Shown here one piece after another: positions 1-5,912 of a stretch of 6,217 nt of DNA. Numbering within the stretch: the stretch's first letter is position 1; each line of letters begins with the position of its first letter. The stretch is from DATMXS01 sp050260275 (GTDB lineage Bacteria; Acidobacteriota; Terriglobia; Bryobacterales; Bryobacteraceae): contig JBLNBX010000278.1 in NCBI GenBank assembly GCA_050260275.1, positions 1-6,217 on the forward strand. The letters are read 5' to 3'. The position numbers were made by a program, and so were the translations under genes. The notes under the pieces are model-generated. The model was not told the DNA's origin and did no database searches. It worked only from the letters and a program-made list of their open reading frames with translations.

Positions 1-400
1 ACGTTTGTGAAAGCTCGTTGTCGATCAATGTATCCGAAGCTATTTCTACGCACCCGTGGCCCCGGGCCCAATCCTCTGCGGCAGCAAGCAGCCGGCGACC
101 CACACCTCTGCGTCGAGCCTCCTCGACGACGTACCAGCCCTCCAGATAACCAACCGGCCGCGCCGGATCGCAGCCATCGGCGTGCGAGCGCAGACCGACT
201 TCAGCAAAGCCCAACAATCTGCCATCTGCGGTTTCGGCGACGAGGATGACCAACGGCATAGCGCCAGGCGCTTTGCCGGCCAGTATTGCTTCCAAATCGC
301 GTGCGTGTTCCACCGCCGAGGTTTCCGGCCATAGTGCTTCACGAAAGCGCGCCAGTTGATCGCGATCAGCTGGCGTTGCTGGTCGGATGTGCACGTCCAT
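1..400 (-). CDS. AAC(6')-type GNAT N-acetyltransferase, C-terminus cut by window edge
   Basis: The 133 visible residues (ATG at 400-398) match the GNAT fold of aminoglycoside 6'-N-acetyltransferases, which transfer acetyl from acetyl-CoA to the 6'-amine of aminoglycosides in the cytoplasm. Visible are the opening MDVHIRPATPADRDQLARFR, a central VILVAE strand, then YLEGWYV (85-91), the acetyl-CoA pyrophosphate loop RRGVGR (97-102), and GCVEIASDT (116-124) followed by DNELSQ. YLEG-YV plus ASDT..N..SQ is the pattern I recall for the AAC(6')-I group, where proteins are about 145 residues, so only some 10-20 residues should be missing. The start was chosen because the GNAT domain begins exactly there. 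No good ribosome binding site precedes it, only GAAGAG immediately before the ATG. The frame is open up to 664, and an ATG at 583 would add 61 residues. Family membership is well supported. Actual substrate and resistance phenotype are inference, since many chromosomal relatives have no known resistance role. Confidence 0.85.
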   Translation of the reverse strand, partial: MDVHIRPATPADRDQLARFREALWPETSAVEHARDLEAILAGKAPGAMPLVILVAETADGRLLGFAEVGLRSHADGCDPARPVGYLEGWYVVEEARRRGVGRRLLAAAEDWARGHGCVEIASDTLIDNELSQT

Positions 401-664
401 CTCTTCAGCATATTCGCGCTCGCAGGCGGCGTTGCCCAGGAAGCTGCGAAGCTCAAGGCACAGGAAGGCAGCGAGATTCAGGTCCACGGGACCGGCAAGC
501 TCATCCAAACCCTCCTTCACCACGACCTCGTTGATACCCTGCGAATCTGACTGTTTTTCTGTCGTTTCGGCTCCGGCAAGCATTTGTTCGGCGAAGGCAC
601 GATTCCGCGCAGCCTTCGTCTTCTCGACACGCAGCCGGAACACAACTGGTGTAGTTCTCTTTAT
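401..664 (-). other. Open in-frame extension upstream of the acetyltransferase, no recognised domain
   Basis: No stop occurs in the acetyltransferase frame between a TAG at 667-665 and the window edge. The extra stretch includes an ATG at 583 and reads with protein-like composition, for example GPVDLNLAAFLCLELRSFLG followed by a charged EREYAEE segment that joins MDVHIRP. It is either a 61-residue N-terminal extension of the acetyltransferase, the tail of an unrelated gene fused in frame by rearrangement next to the IS remnant, or chance. I do not recognise a family. No ribosome binding site is evident before the ATG at 583. Confidence 0.35.
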
Positions 665-778
665 CTACGACCGCTCGGGGCGGCCTCAAGTACGGCGAAA
701 TCGCAGTTAGCCAGGACACACTGGTATTCGACTCAGAATCGGCGCACAAGTGATGGCGAGATCCTCCCAGCTGGCTGC

Positions 779-928
779 AGACCGGGGATAGCCGTGCTCC
801 TCTAGCCACTCCCGCCAACGCCGCATCTTACGCGGCGTCACGCCGATGATCTCGGCCGCCGCCAACCAACTGATCTTCTTCGCCACTGCCGTTAACAGCA
901 CGTCTTGCAGTTACATCATCCGCTCCAT
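779..928 (-). pseudogene. Remnant of ISNCY-like transposase N-terminus
   Basis: Read from ATG 928-926, the frame gives MERMM, an in-frame TAA (913-911), then LQDVLLTAVAKKISW, LAAAEIIGV, TPRKMRRWREWLEEHGY. From memory this is the helix-turn-helix N-terminus of ISNCY-family transposases (typical beginning MERMM-LQDVL, then KKI-W--AAEI-GV--R-MRRW), which bind the element's ends before DDE-type strand transfer. Homology stops at HGY near 788, where intact proteins continue with a Gly/Arg-rich linker and about 350 more residues including the DDE core. None of this is found here. The frame runs on with unrelated sequence to a stop at 709-707. A GTG at 901-899 could restart translation, but the product would be a 64-residue DNA-binding stub. 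The stop codon and missing catalytic part mark it as dead. I saw no terminal inverted repeats. Confidence 0.7.
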
Positions 929-1063
929 CTAGGCAGCGGAATATTGTCGCTCGAACTCGTCCACCCTCCAGGCTGACGCTCCGGCCGCGGTTTCTCAAAG
1001 CAGATCACCCGTTGATTCGAGCAGACAAGTCGTACTTTAGCGACATAGCAGTCTGATAGGATC

Positions 1064-1092
1064 TTGATATCGTTTGGACCGGCTGCTAACAT
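1064..1092 (+). promoter_or_regulatory. Possible sigma70-type promoter of the exonuclease gene
   Basis: TTGATA (1064-1069, 5/6 to consensus) is separated by 17 bp from TAACAT (1087-1092, 4/6). Transcription would begin near 1099, almost at the ribosome binding site GAGGAG (1099-1104), which leaves a very short leader. It is a match by eye only. Such matches arise by chance, and the short leader argues for caution. Confidence 0.3.
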
Positions 1093-1113
1093 CGCCGCGA
1101 GGAGACCTGCCCG

Positions 1114-1626
1114 ATGGAGCGCTCCGATTGCTTCGCAGCGATCGACTTTGAAACGGCGGATTACGGCAGAGATAGCGCATGCGCAGTGGCCCTGGTCAGG
1201 GTGCAGAGCAACAAGATTGTCGACAGGGTATCCAGTCTGATCCGCCCGCCACGTCGTGAGTTCATGTTCACGAACATCCACGGGATCACTTGGGAGATGG
1301 TGCGGAAAGCGCCAACCTTCGGCCAGCTTTGGCCGGATCTTGAAAGATGGCTACACGGGGTCAAGTTCTTGGCAGCGCACAATGCGAGTTTTGACCGCAG
1401 CGTACTTGAGGCCTGTTGTCGAGGTGCCGGTTTCGCGGTCCCTCAGATTCCCTTCCAGTGCACGATGCGGATTGCCAAGGAGGTATTTGGCATCTATCCT
1501 ACGCGGCTCGAGCGCGTGTGCGAGGCACTGGGAATTCCGCTGGTCCACCATCAGGCGGATTCGGATGCAGAGGCTTGCGCCAAAATCATGATCCGGGCGC
1601 GGCAACGGGCTCACGTCCATGCTTGA
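1114..1626 (+). CDS. DnaQ-like DEDDh 3'-5' exonuclease
   Basis: This 170-residue protein is a stand-alone 3'-5' exonuclease domain of the DnaQ/epsilon (RNase T) superfamily, removing nucleotides from 3' ends with two metal ions. All DEDDh residues are visible: D11 and E13 in AAIDFET (ExoI motif), D94 in AHNASFD (89-94, ExoII), and H146 with D151 in HHQADSDAEA (145-153, ExoIII, H-x4-D). IHGIT (55-59) and GIYPTRLERVCEALGIPL are conserved blocks of the small bacterial DnaQ-like group. Length is normal for that group and no polymerase, helicase or BRCT domain is attached, so a role in repair or nucleic-acid turnover is more likely than replicative proofreading. The start is supported by GAGGAG (1099-1104) nine bases before ATG. 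It is monocistronic here, opposite in strand to both neighbours, and lies next to an IS remnant. Confidence 0.9.
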   Translation: MERSDCFAAIDFETADYGRDSACAVALVRVQSNKIVDRVSSLIRPPRREFMFTNIHGITWEMVRKAPTFGQLWPDLERWLHGVKFLAAHNASFDRSVLEACCRGAGFAVPQIPFQCTMRIAKEVFGIYPTRLERVCEALGIPLVHHQADSDAEACAKIMIRARQRAHVHA

Positions 1627-1917
1627 CGGTGGCTCGTGGCCGGAGTCAGCGGGTGGTCTTCAGCTTTGACGAGCGCAGCCTGGAGAGCCGCTCCAGCGGT
1701 CCCTTGCAGTCCCACGTCCAGCCAAGCTCGCGAACGAGCTTGTAGCTAGTTGCACCGATGGCGACTTACTATCTGAATGCGCTACCACGATCAGCGGCTT
1801 TCAACCAGTCCGAGCTTCCGAAGACTATTTCCAAGTGGCCGCGCGCGCTATCGCGAGCATCAGGAACTCCCCGCGCGGGTTGTGGTATTACGACGCTCTA
1901 CGTCGTCCCCAAAAGAT
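1627..1917. other. Gap without a recognised gene; possible broken minus-strand ORF tail at 1646-1765
   Basis: I find no complete gene with a start signal here. On the minus strand, codons 1765 to 1646 read a protein-like 39-residue tail (SYKLVRELGWTWDCKGPLER, then LSRLRSSKLKTTR and TGA). Tandem stops at 1771-1766 cut it off upstream, and there is no start codon or ribosome binding site. It could be the end of a decayed gene, but the family is not recognised. A small inverted repeat, ACGACG (1890-1895) and CGTCGT (1901-1906) with a 5-nt loop, also lies here. It is too short to interpret. Confidence 0.3.
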
Positions 1918-1943
1918 CGAGGCGGGCAGGCGGGCCCGCCTCG
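1911..1943 (-). terminator. Rho-independent terminator after cysK
   Basis: A perfect 10-bp GC-rich stem, CGAGGCGGGC (1918-1927) with GCCCGCCTCG (1934-1943), encloses a 6-nt loop. It begins 8 nt past the cysK stop. In the minus-strand transcript it is followed by AUCUUUUGG, a short but real U-run (1917-1909). It ends the putative four-gene operon. On the plus strand there is no T-run after the stem, so it should not serve the exonuclease gene. Confidence 0.75.
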
Positions 1944-1951
1944 CATTTGCC

Positions 1952-2902
1952 CTACACTAAACCCTCGAAGAGCACCGAGGTAAGGTAGCGTTCACCCGAA
2001 TCCGGCAGAATCACAACAATCATCTTCCCAGCGTTCTCCGGCTGTGCCGCAAGGCGAGCGGCCACGGCCGTGGCCGCGCCGCTCGATATGCCGCCGAGAA
2101 TCCCTTCTTCCCGCGCCAGGCGCCGCGCGGTTTCGATGGCCTCTTCGCTGGTCACCGTTTCCACGCGGTCCACCACCGAGAGGTCCAGGGTCTCCGGAAT
2201 GATGCCCGCGCCGATCCCCTGGATCTTGTGCGGCCCTGGCTGAAGCGGCTGCCCGGCAAGGTGCTGAGTGATCACCGGGCTGGTGGCCGGCTCCACTCCA
2301 ACCGAAAGGATCTGCTGCTTCACCTGCTTGATGTACCGCGAAACGCCGCTGATCGTGCCGCCCGTGCCGATGCCGCTCACCAGAATGTCGATCTGGCCAT
2401 CGGTTCCGTCCCAGATTTCCGGCCCCGTGGTCCGGAAGTGGATCTCGGGGTTGGCGGGGTTTTGGAACTGGTTCAGCAATACATAGTGCTTGGGGTCCGA
2501 GCGGTAGATTTCCTCGGCCTTCGCAATGGCGCCTTTCATGCCTAACGCACCTTCCGTAAGCACGAGGTTGGCGCCAAATGCTTTGAGCACCTTTCGCCGC
2601 TCCAGGGACATGGTCTCCGGCATGGTCAAGGTGATCTTGTATCCGCGAGAGGCGGCGACAAAAGCAAGCGCGATACCGGTATTGCCGCTGGTGGGTTCTA
2701 TCAACTCAGAACCGGGCTTGAGCAATCCGCGCCGCTCCGCGTCCCAGATCATGGAGGCGCCGATCCGGCACTTCACCGAGTAGGAGGGGTTGCGGCCCTC
2801 TACTTTGGCAACCAGGGTCGCTCCAGAGCCTTTTCCGATCCGGTTCAACTTGACAAGTGGCGTCTGCCCGATACTAAGCGAATTGTCTTCAAATATCGGC
2901 AT
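1952..2902 (-). CDS. cysK: Cysteine synthase A (O-acetylserine sulfhydrylase)
   Basis: This PLP-dependent enzyme makes L-cysteine from O-acetylserine and sulfide in the cytoplasm, the last step of assimilatory sulfur fixation. The 316 residues match the usual length and align from end to end with my memory of enterobacterial CysK. Visible are the PLP lysine K44 in NPSYSVKCRIG (38-48), the substrate-binding loop TSGNTG (71-76), the phosphate-binding GTGGT (179-183), the KIQGIGAG segment (226-233), GISSGAA (271-277) with the serine facing the pyridine nitrogen, and ILPDSGERYL (298-307). Thus all key residues are present. The start at 2902 follows AGGAG (2916-2912) at 9 nt, a site lying inside the last codons of metY, and the intergenic gap is 6 nt, so translation is probably coupled. 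It is last in the operon and followed by a terminator. CysM is less likely given the strong CysK-type TMPETMSLERRK block. Confidence 0.96.
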   Translation of the reverse strand: MPIFEDNSLSIGQTPLVKLNRIGKGSGATLVAKVEGRNPSYSVKCRIGASMIWDAERRGLLKPGSELIEPTSGNTGIALAFVAASRGYKITLTMPETMSLERRKVLKAFGANLVLTEGALGMKGAIAKAEEIYRSDPKHYVLLNQFQNPANPEIHFRTTGPEIWDGTDGQIDILVSGIGTGGTISGVSRYIKQVKQQILSVGVEPATSPVITQHLAGQPLQPGPHKIQGIGAGIIPETLDLSVVDRVETVTSEEAIETARRLAREEGILGGISSGAATAVAARLAAQPENAGKMIVVILPDSGERYLTSVLFEGLV

Positions 2903-2908
2903 GTGGCG

Positions 2909-4216
2909 CTACTCCTGCGAAGACCGCAGGGCCTGGTCGAAGTCCGCTTTGATGTCTTCGATGTCCTCAATGCCAACCGACACGCGGATGAAATCCGGGG
3001 TGACACCGGTTTCGGCCTGCTCCTCTTCGGTGAGCTGCGAATGTGTGGTGGATGCCGGATGAATCACGAGAGTCTTCGCATCACCGACATTTGCCAGATG
3101 GCTCGCCAGCTTCACGCTATTGATGAACTTTACGCCGGCGGGTTTCCCGCCCCGAACGCCGAAACCTAGAATGGCCCCCGCGCCCTTAGTCAGGTACTTC
3201 TTCGCGTTGGCGTGATGGGAGTGACTTGGCAGGCCCGGGTAGTTGACCCAGGTCACAGCAGGGTGGTTCAGTAACCACTCCGCAAGCGCTTGCGCGTTTT
3301 GCGTGTGCCTTTCGAGCCGCAGATGCAGGGTCTCGATGCCAAGCAGCAACAGGAAGGCGGCGAAGGGGCTCTGCGTGGCGCCGGTATCGCGCAGCCAGTG
3401 CGTGCGGATGTGGACAATGTAGGCCAGGTTTCCGAGCGGCTTGAGGGCCTCGGTGAAGACGAGGCCATGATAGGCGTCGTCCGGCTCAGTGAACTCCGGC
3501 CACTTCTTCGGATTGTCCGCCCACTGGAAGTTACCGCTGTCCACTATAGCCCCGCCGACATACACGCCGTGCCCGCCCAGGAACTTAGTCGTCGAGTAAA
3601 CGGCGATGTCGATGCTATGCTCGAAAGGCCGGAACAGCGCGGGTGTGAGAACCGTGTTGTCGATCACGACCGGGAGGCCGTGCTTGTGTGCGATATCGGC
3701 AATCGCGCGGAAATCCGGAACGTCATTCTTCGGATTGCCGACAGATTCCAGATAGACCAGGCGTGTGTTCTGGTCCACCAGTTTGCTGATCTGCTCCGGA
3801 TGGTCGGGATCGAAGAAACGCACCTCGATGCCGAGCTTCTTGAGGGTCTGGGTAAATAGGGTCCAGGTGCCGCCGTAGAGACTTGTGGCCGAGATGAAGT
3901 TCTGGCCTGCGTGGGTGATGGTCAGGATCGCCGCGGTGATCGCCGCCTGTCCCGAGGCAAACGCCAGCGCGCCGATTCCGCCGTCGAGAGCGGCAAGGCG
4001 CTTTTCTAGAACGTCATTCGTCGGGTTCATCAGGCGCGAGTAGATGTTGCCGAATTCTCTCAGTCCAAAAAGATTGGCTGCATGATCGGCGTCCTTGAAG
4101 ACGTAGCTGGAGGTGGCGTAGATGGGAACCGCGCGAGCCGTCGTGGCGGGATCGGGCTCCTGTCCGGCATGCAAAGCAAGCGTGCCGAGTCTGGCGTTCT
4201 TGAGTTCGTTTGCCAT
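2909..4216 (-). CDS. metY: O-acetylhomoserine sulfhydrylase (O-acetylhomoserine aminocarboxypropyltransferase)
   Basis: This Cys/Met-metabolism PLP enzyme condenses O-acetylhomoserine with sulfide to homocysteine, the direct sulfhydrylation route to methionine. The 435 residues fit MetY (about 430) and exceed cystathionine gamma-synthase (about 390). Motifs seen are YSRLMNPT (59-66) with the phosphate-contacting Tyr and Arg, FASGQAA (86-92), the stacking Tyr Y114 in SLYGGT, D186 in VIDNT (184-188) for the pyridine nitrogen, PLP lysine K211 in YSTTKFLGGHG, and the C-terminal HPASTTHSQL and FIRVSVGIE blocks with the carboxylate-binding Arg. The insertion around PEFTEPDDAYHGL is typical of MetY. 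The loop after the PLP lysine reads HGVYVGG, where I recall HGTSIGG as usual, a mild variation. The start at 4216 follows AAGGAG (4234-4229) at 12 nt, slightly long. It sits 26 nt after the barrel gene and 6 nt before cysK, so both sulfide-consuming steps are co-expressed. Confidence 0.95.
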   Translation of the reverse strand: MANELKNARLGTLALHAGQEPDPATTARAVPIYATSSYVFKDADHAANLFGLREFGNIYSRLMNPTNDVLEKRLAALDGGIGALAFASGQAAITAAILTITHAGQNFISATSLYGGTWTLFTQTLKKLGIEVRFFDPDHPEQISKLVDQNTRLVYLESVGNPKNDVPDFRAIADIAHKHGLPVVIDNTVLTPALFRPFEHSIDIAVYSTTKFLGGHGVYVGGAIVDSGNFQWADNPKKWPEFTEPDDAYHGLVFTEALKPLGNLAYIVHIRTHWLRDTGATQSPFAAFLLLLGIETLHLRLERHTQNAQALAEWLLNHPAVTWVNYPGLPSHSHHANAKKYLTKGAGAILGFGVRGGKPAGVKFINSVKLASHLANVGDAKTLVIHPASTTHSQLTEEEQAETGVTPDFIRVSVGIEDIEDIKADFDQALRSSQE

Positions 4217-4242
4217 TGTGATGTTGTGCTCCTTGTGGTCGG

Positions 4243-5127
4243 CTATAGGCCGTACGATATTCCCAGCGCGAACTGATGGCGCGCTCTCAAGTTCACTCCC
4301 GGCAGAATCTGGCCGGCAGCCTGGGCAACTCCGAAATCGATGTTCAACTTCGCCCCCTCCGAAGGCACTATGCGAGCGGCATACGTGATCGTGGTGGGCA
4401 CGATGGCGCCGGGCAGGTTCTGAACGTCCCTGGGTTGCTGGGAAAACTCGGAGCCGAAGATTAACGTGCTCCCAGCCGGGCCCCTGAGTACGAATGCCGC
4501 CGCGCCAAAGAGCCGCCCGTTGTAGGCCGGCGCATTGCCCGCCAAACCGTACACCGAAGCGTTGGTGGCCTTGTATCCCAGGTTCAGGACGATGGGCAAA
4601 ACCTTCGTCTGGGTGATGGTCTTGGTGGCCACTACGTAGAAATCGGCGTTGGTGTAGCTCCTATGTGGCGTGACCAGCAGGCCGCCGACGTTCCGGTCGT
4701 TGGTCCTGGCGACAAAGCCGGCCGAAAAAGCCGGCAACCACGCATTCCTCCCGGCGTTTTCGGGGACAAGGTTCACCTTTCCATGAACGATGTTGAACCC
4801 CGAGTCCCACAACGGGCTCAAGCCGGGCGTGCTTCCCGCCTGATGGAAATTACGGGTGTATCCGACTTCGGCGCGGCCCAGCAGGCCTGCCGTGACGGAA
4901 GCAGTGTGAAAATTACCCAGCACGCTGCCCCCATTCAGAAAGTGATAGGCCACGATGGGTCTGCCGAAGCCGTTCTTCGGAGACGCCGCCGTGTAGGCGA
5001 GAGGAGTGATGAAGACGCCGGTTTGGCCATCCCAATTGAGATTCTGCGCCGTGGCCGGTCCGGCCACGACAGCGGTGAGCAAGGCCGGCACGCTCCATGC
5101 GCTAATTCGAGTTTGAGGACTCAGCAT
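4243..5127 (-). CDS. Predicted outer-membrane beta-barrel protein, DUF3034-like
   Basis: The 294-residue product has a signal peptide (MLSPQTRISAWSVPALLTAV, hydrophobic core, then GPATA-QN with cleavage expected after residue 27). The mature part is rich in short alternating strands, aromatic and glycine residues, has no long helix or lipobox cysteine, and ends in the strand RHQFALGISYGL, as outer-membrane barrels do (terminal Leu rather than the usual Phe). The segments NADFYVVATKTI, LNLGYKATNASVYGL and TLIFGSEFSQQPRDV resemble, from memory, the uncharacterised DUF3034 family. That assignment is tentative and no substrate can be read from it. AAGGAG (5140-5135) lies 8 nt before the ATG, inside the upstream ANTAR gene. 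The start overlaps that gene's stop (ATGCTGA), which implies translational coupling. Its place ahead of metY and cysK suggests a role linked to sulfur supply, for example uptake of a sulfur compound. This is inference only. Confidence 0.8.
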   Translation of the reverse strand: MLSPQTRISAWSVPALLTAVVAGPATAQNLNWDGQTGVFITPLAYTAASPKNGFGRPIVAYHFLNGGSVLGNFHTASVTAGLLGRAEVGYTRNFHQAGSTPGLSPLWDSGFNIVHGKVNLVPENAGRNAWLPAFSAGFVARTNDRNVGGLLVTPHRSYTNADFYVVATKTITQTKVLPIVLNLGYKATNASVYGLAGNAPAYNGRLFGAAAFVLRGPAGSTLIFGSEFSQQPRDVQNLPGAIVPTTITYAARIVPSEGAKLNIDFGVAQAAGQILPGVNLRARHQFALGISYGL

Positions 5128-5732
5128 ATGACTTCTCCTTTAGGGTCTTGAACTGTCAGCGAGGCGCCTCTGGAATGGGCGGCCCGGTGGACGATCTGAG
5201 CGGCTGTACCCCGCATCGGAGTGCGCCGCTTCCGGCTCAAGCGCCGGATATGGAAATAAGCCTGTTTCCCGGTCCATTGGGCGCGGGATCTGCAAACGCC
5301 CTTTGTTCGATCCAGAAGTCTTCCAAGAGCGAGTTCCTGCCTTACTTGTTCGAGTTCAGCCTCGAGCCGTCTTCTGCCCTTGAAGCCGGCCAGGAGTCTG
5401 GCGAGAGGCGTAGCAAGGCCAGGCAGACGATGCCGCACGAACTCGGCAATCCCGCGGAAGCGCCAATCTGTCCGGGCATTCTCTTGGCGAACCACGAGCG
5501 CATGTGGTCTCCGCTCCCAAATTGCGGTGCGACCGGTGCGGCGCTGAGGCTCGCCGTATTTCTGCGGGGCCAGACCGGCCCACGCCGTCAGCAATACCCG
5601 CCGGTGTTCCCCAGGAAGGCAGACATCTGCGCCGCCCGAGCTGAGTTGCGCAAGGGTGAGATGCAGCACCGGTGGCCCCGAAGACGCGTCCCCGGAGTCG
5701 CCTGAATACGAGAAAGCTACACTGCTTTTCAA
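5121..5732 (-). CDS. ANTAR-domain protein, putative RNA-binding transcription antiterminator
   Basis: This 203-residue protein ends in an ANTAR domain (about 122-182): the lead-in helix RRLEAELEQVRQELALGRLL, then DRTKGV, W153 and TGKQAYFHIRRLSRKRR, TPMRGTAAQIVH, matching the three-helix pattern AKG-L---G---AF--LR--S------V--iv. ANTAR proteins (AmiR, NasR, EutV) bind paired hairpins in leader RNA and stop a terminator forming. Residues 1-115 contain no receiver, GAF or NIT sensor that I recognise and are low-complexity and Arg-rich, so the signal input is unknown. The start is a TTG with AGGGAG (5744-5739) 6 nt upstream. The frame is open somewhat further, but no better start exists. The stop overlaps the next gene's ATG by 7 nt. 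Residues 147-150 (CRSR) replace the expected Leu and neighbours and look like a compensated frameshift. Domain call good, N-terminal frame less certain. Confidence 0.72.
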   Translation of the reverse strand: MKSSVAFSYSGDSGDASSGPPVLHLTLAQLSSGGADVCLPGEHRRVLLTAWAGLAPQKYGEPQRRTGRTAIWERRPHALVVRQENARTDWRFRGIAEFVRHRLPGLATPLARLLAGFKGRRRLEAELEQVRQELALGRLLDRTKGVCRSRAQWTGKQAYFHIRRLSRKRRTPMRGTAAQIVHRAAHSRGASLTVQDPKGEVIC

Positions 5733-5766
5733 TGGAATCTCCCTTGGCGAATTTGGACTAGGGCCG

Positions 5767-5788
5767 CTCTGACGAACTCCGATCAGAG
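5767..5788 (-). other. Leader RNA hairpin upstream of the ANTAR gene
   Basis: In the leader between promoter and TTG start, CTCTGA (5788-5783) pairs with TCAGAG (5772-5767). An inner CG/CG pair step next to a bulged U closes a 5-nt GAGUU loop. It is the only clear hairpin I find in the leader. It lacks the 6-nt loop with A at position 1 and G at position 4 known for ANTAR targets, and there is no U-run after it, so neither an ANTAR site nor a terminator is shown. Confidence 0.4.
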
Positions 5789-5883
5789 GACTGGGCGGTG
5801 GTACAGCAACAGCACTGGTGCGGAATCCGGCTGGACGACAATCTGCGAGAGTCCGTCATCAGCAATCGTACCATTGTCCATAG

Positions 5884-5912
5884 AGTTTATGGAGTATTCG
5901 GTTGGATGTCAA
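5884..5912 (-). promoter_or_regulatory. Sigma70-type promoter of the ANTAR-barrel-metY-cysK operon
   Basis: On the minus strand TTGACA (5912-5907, perfect -35) is separated by exactly 17 bp from TAAACT (5889-5884, 4/6 to TATAAT). Transcription would start near 5877, which gives a leader of about 145 nt before the TTG at 5732. No other gene begins between them with a supported start. The next genes downstream lack comparable gaps, so this is the best candidate for the whole operon. Confidence 0.6.

Noticed and set aside
46..456. 136-codon open frame on the minus strand
   Set aside because: It lies one frame off the clear AAC(6')-type acetyltransferase and has no family resemblance, so it is a shadow.
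3290..3859. 189-codon open frame on the plus strand
   Set aside because: It is antisense to metY, whose motifs are unambiguous. Long antisense frames are common in GC-rich genes.
4663..5151. 162-codon open frame on the plus strand
   Set aside because: It is antisense to the barrel gene, which has a signal peptide and a strong ribosome binding site.
5148..5705. 185-codon open frame on the plus strand
   Set aside because: It is antisense to the ANTAR gene, has no start signal and shows no recognisable motif, whereas the minus frame carries the ANTAR domain and overlaps the next gene neatly.
5733..5880. SAM riboswitch upstream of the metY-containing operon
   Set aside because: I looked for one because metY is a common SAM-riboswitch target. 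No SAM-I kink-turn pattern or SAM-II pseudoknot core is apparent by eye, here or in the 26-nt gap before metY.
5839..5881. Small ORF starting at ATG 5881 in the leader (MDNGTIADDGLSQIVVQPDS)
   Set aside because: It has no ribosome binding site, begins just upstream of the expected transcription start and has no family match. A leader peptide is possible but unsupported.
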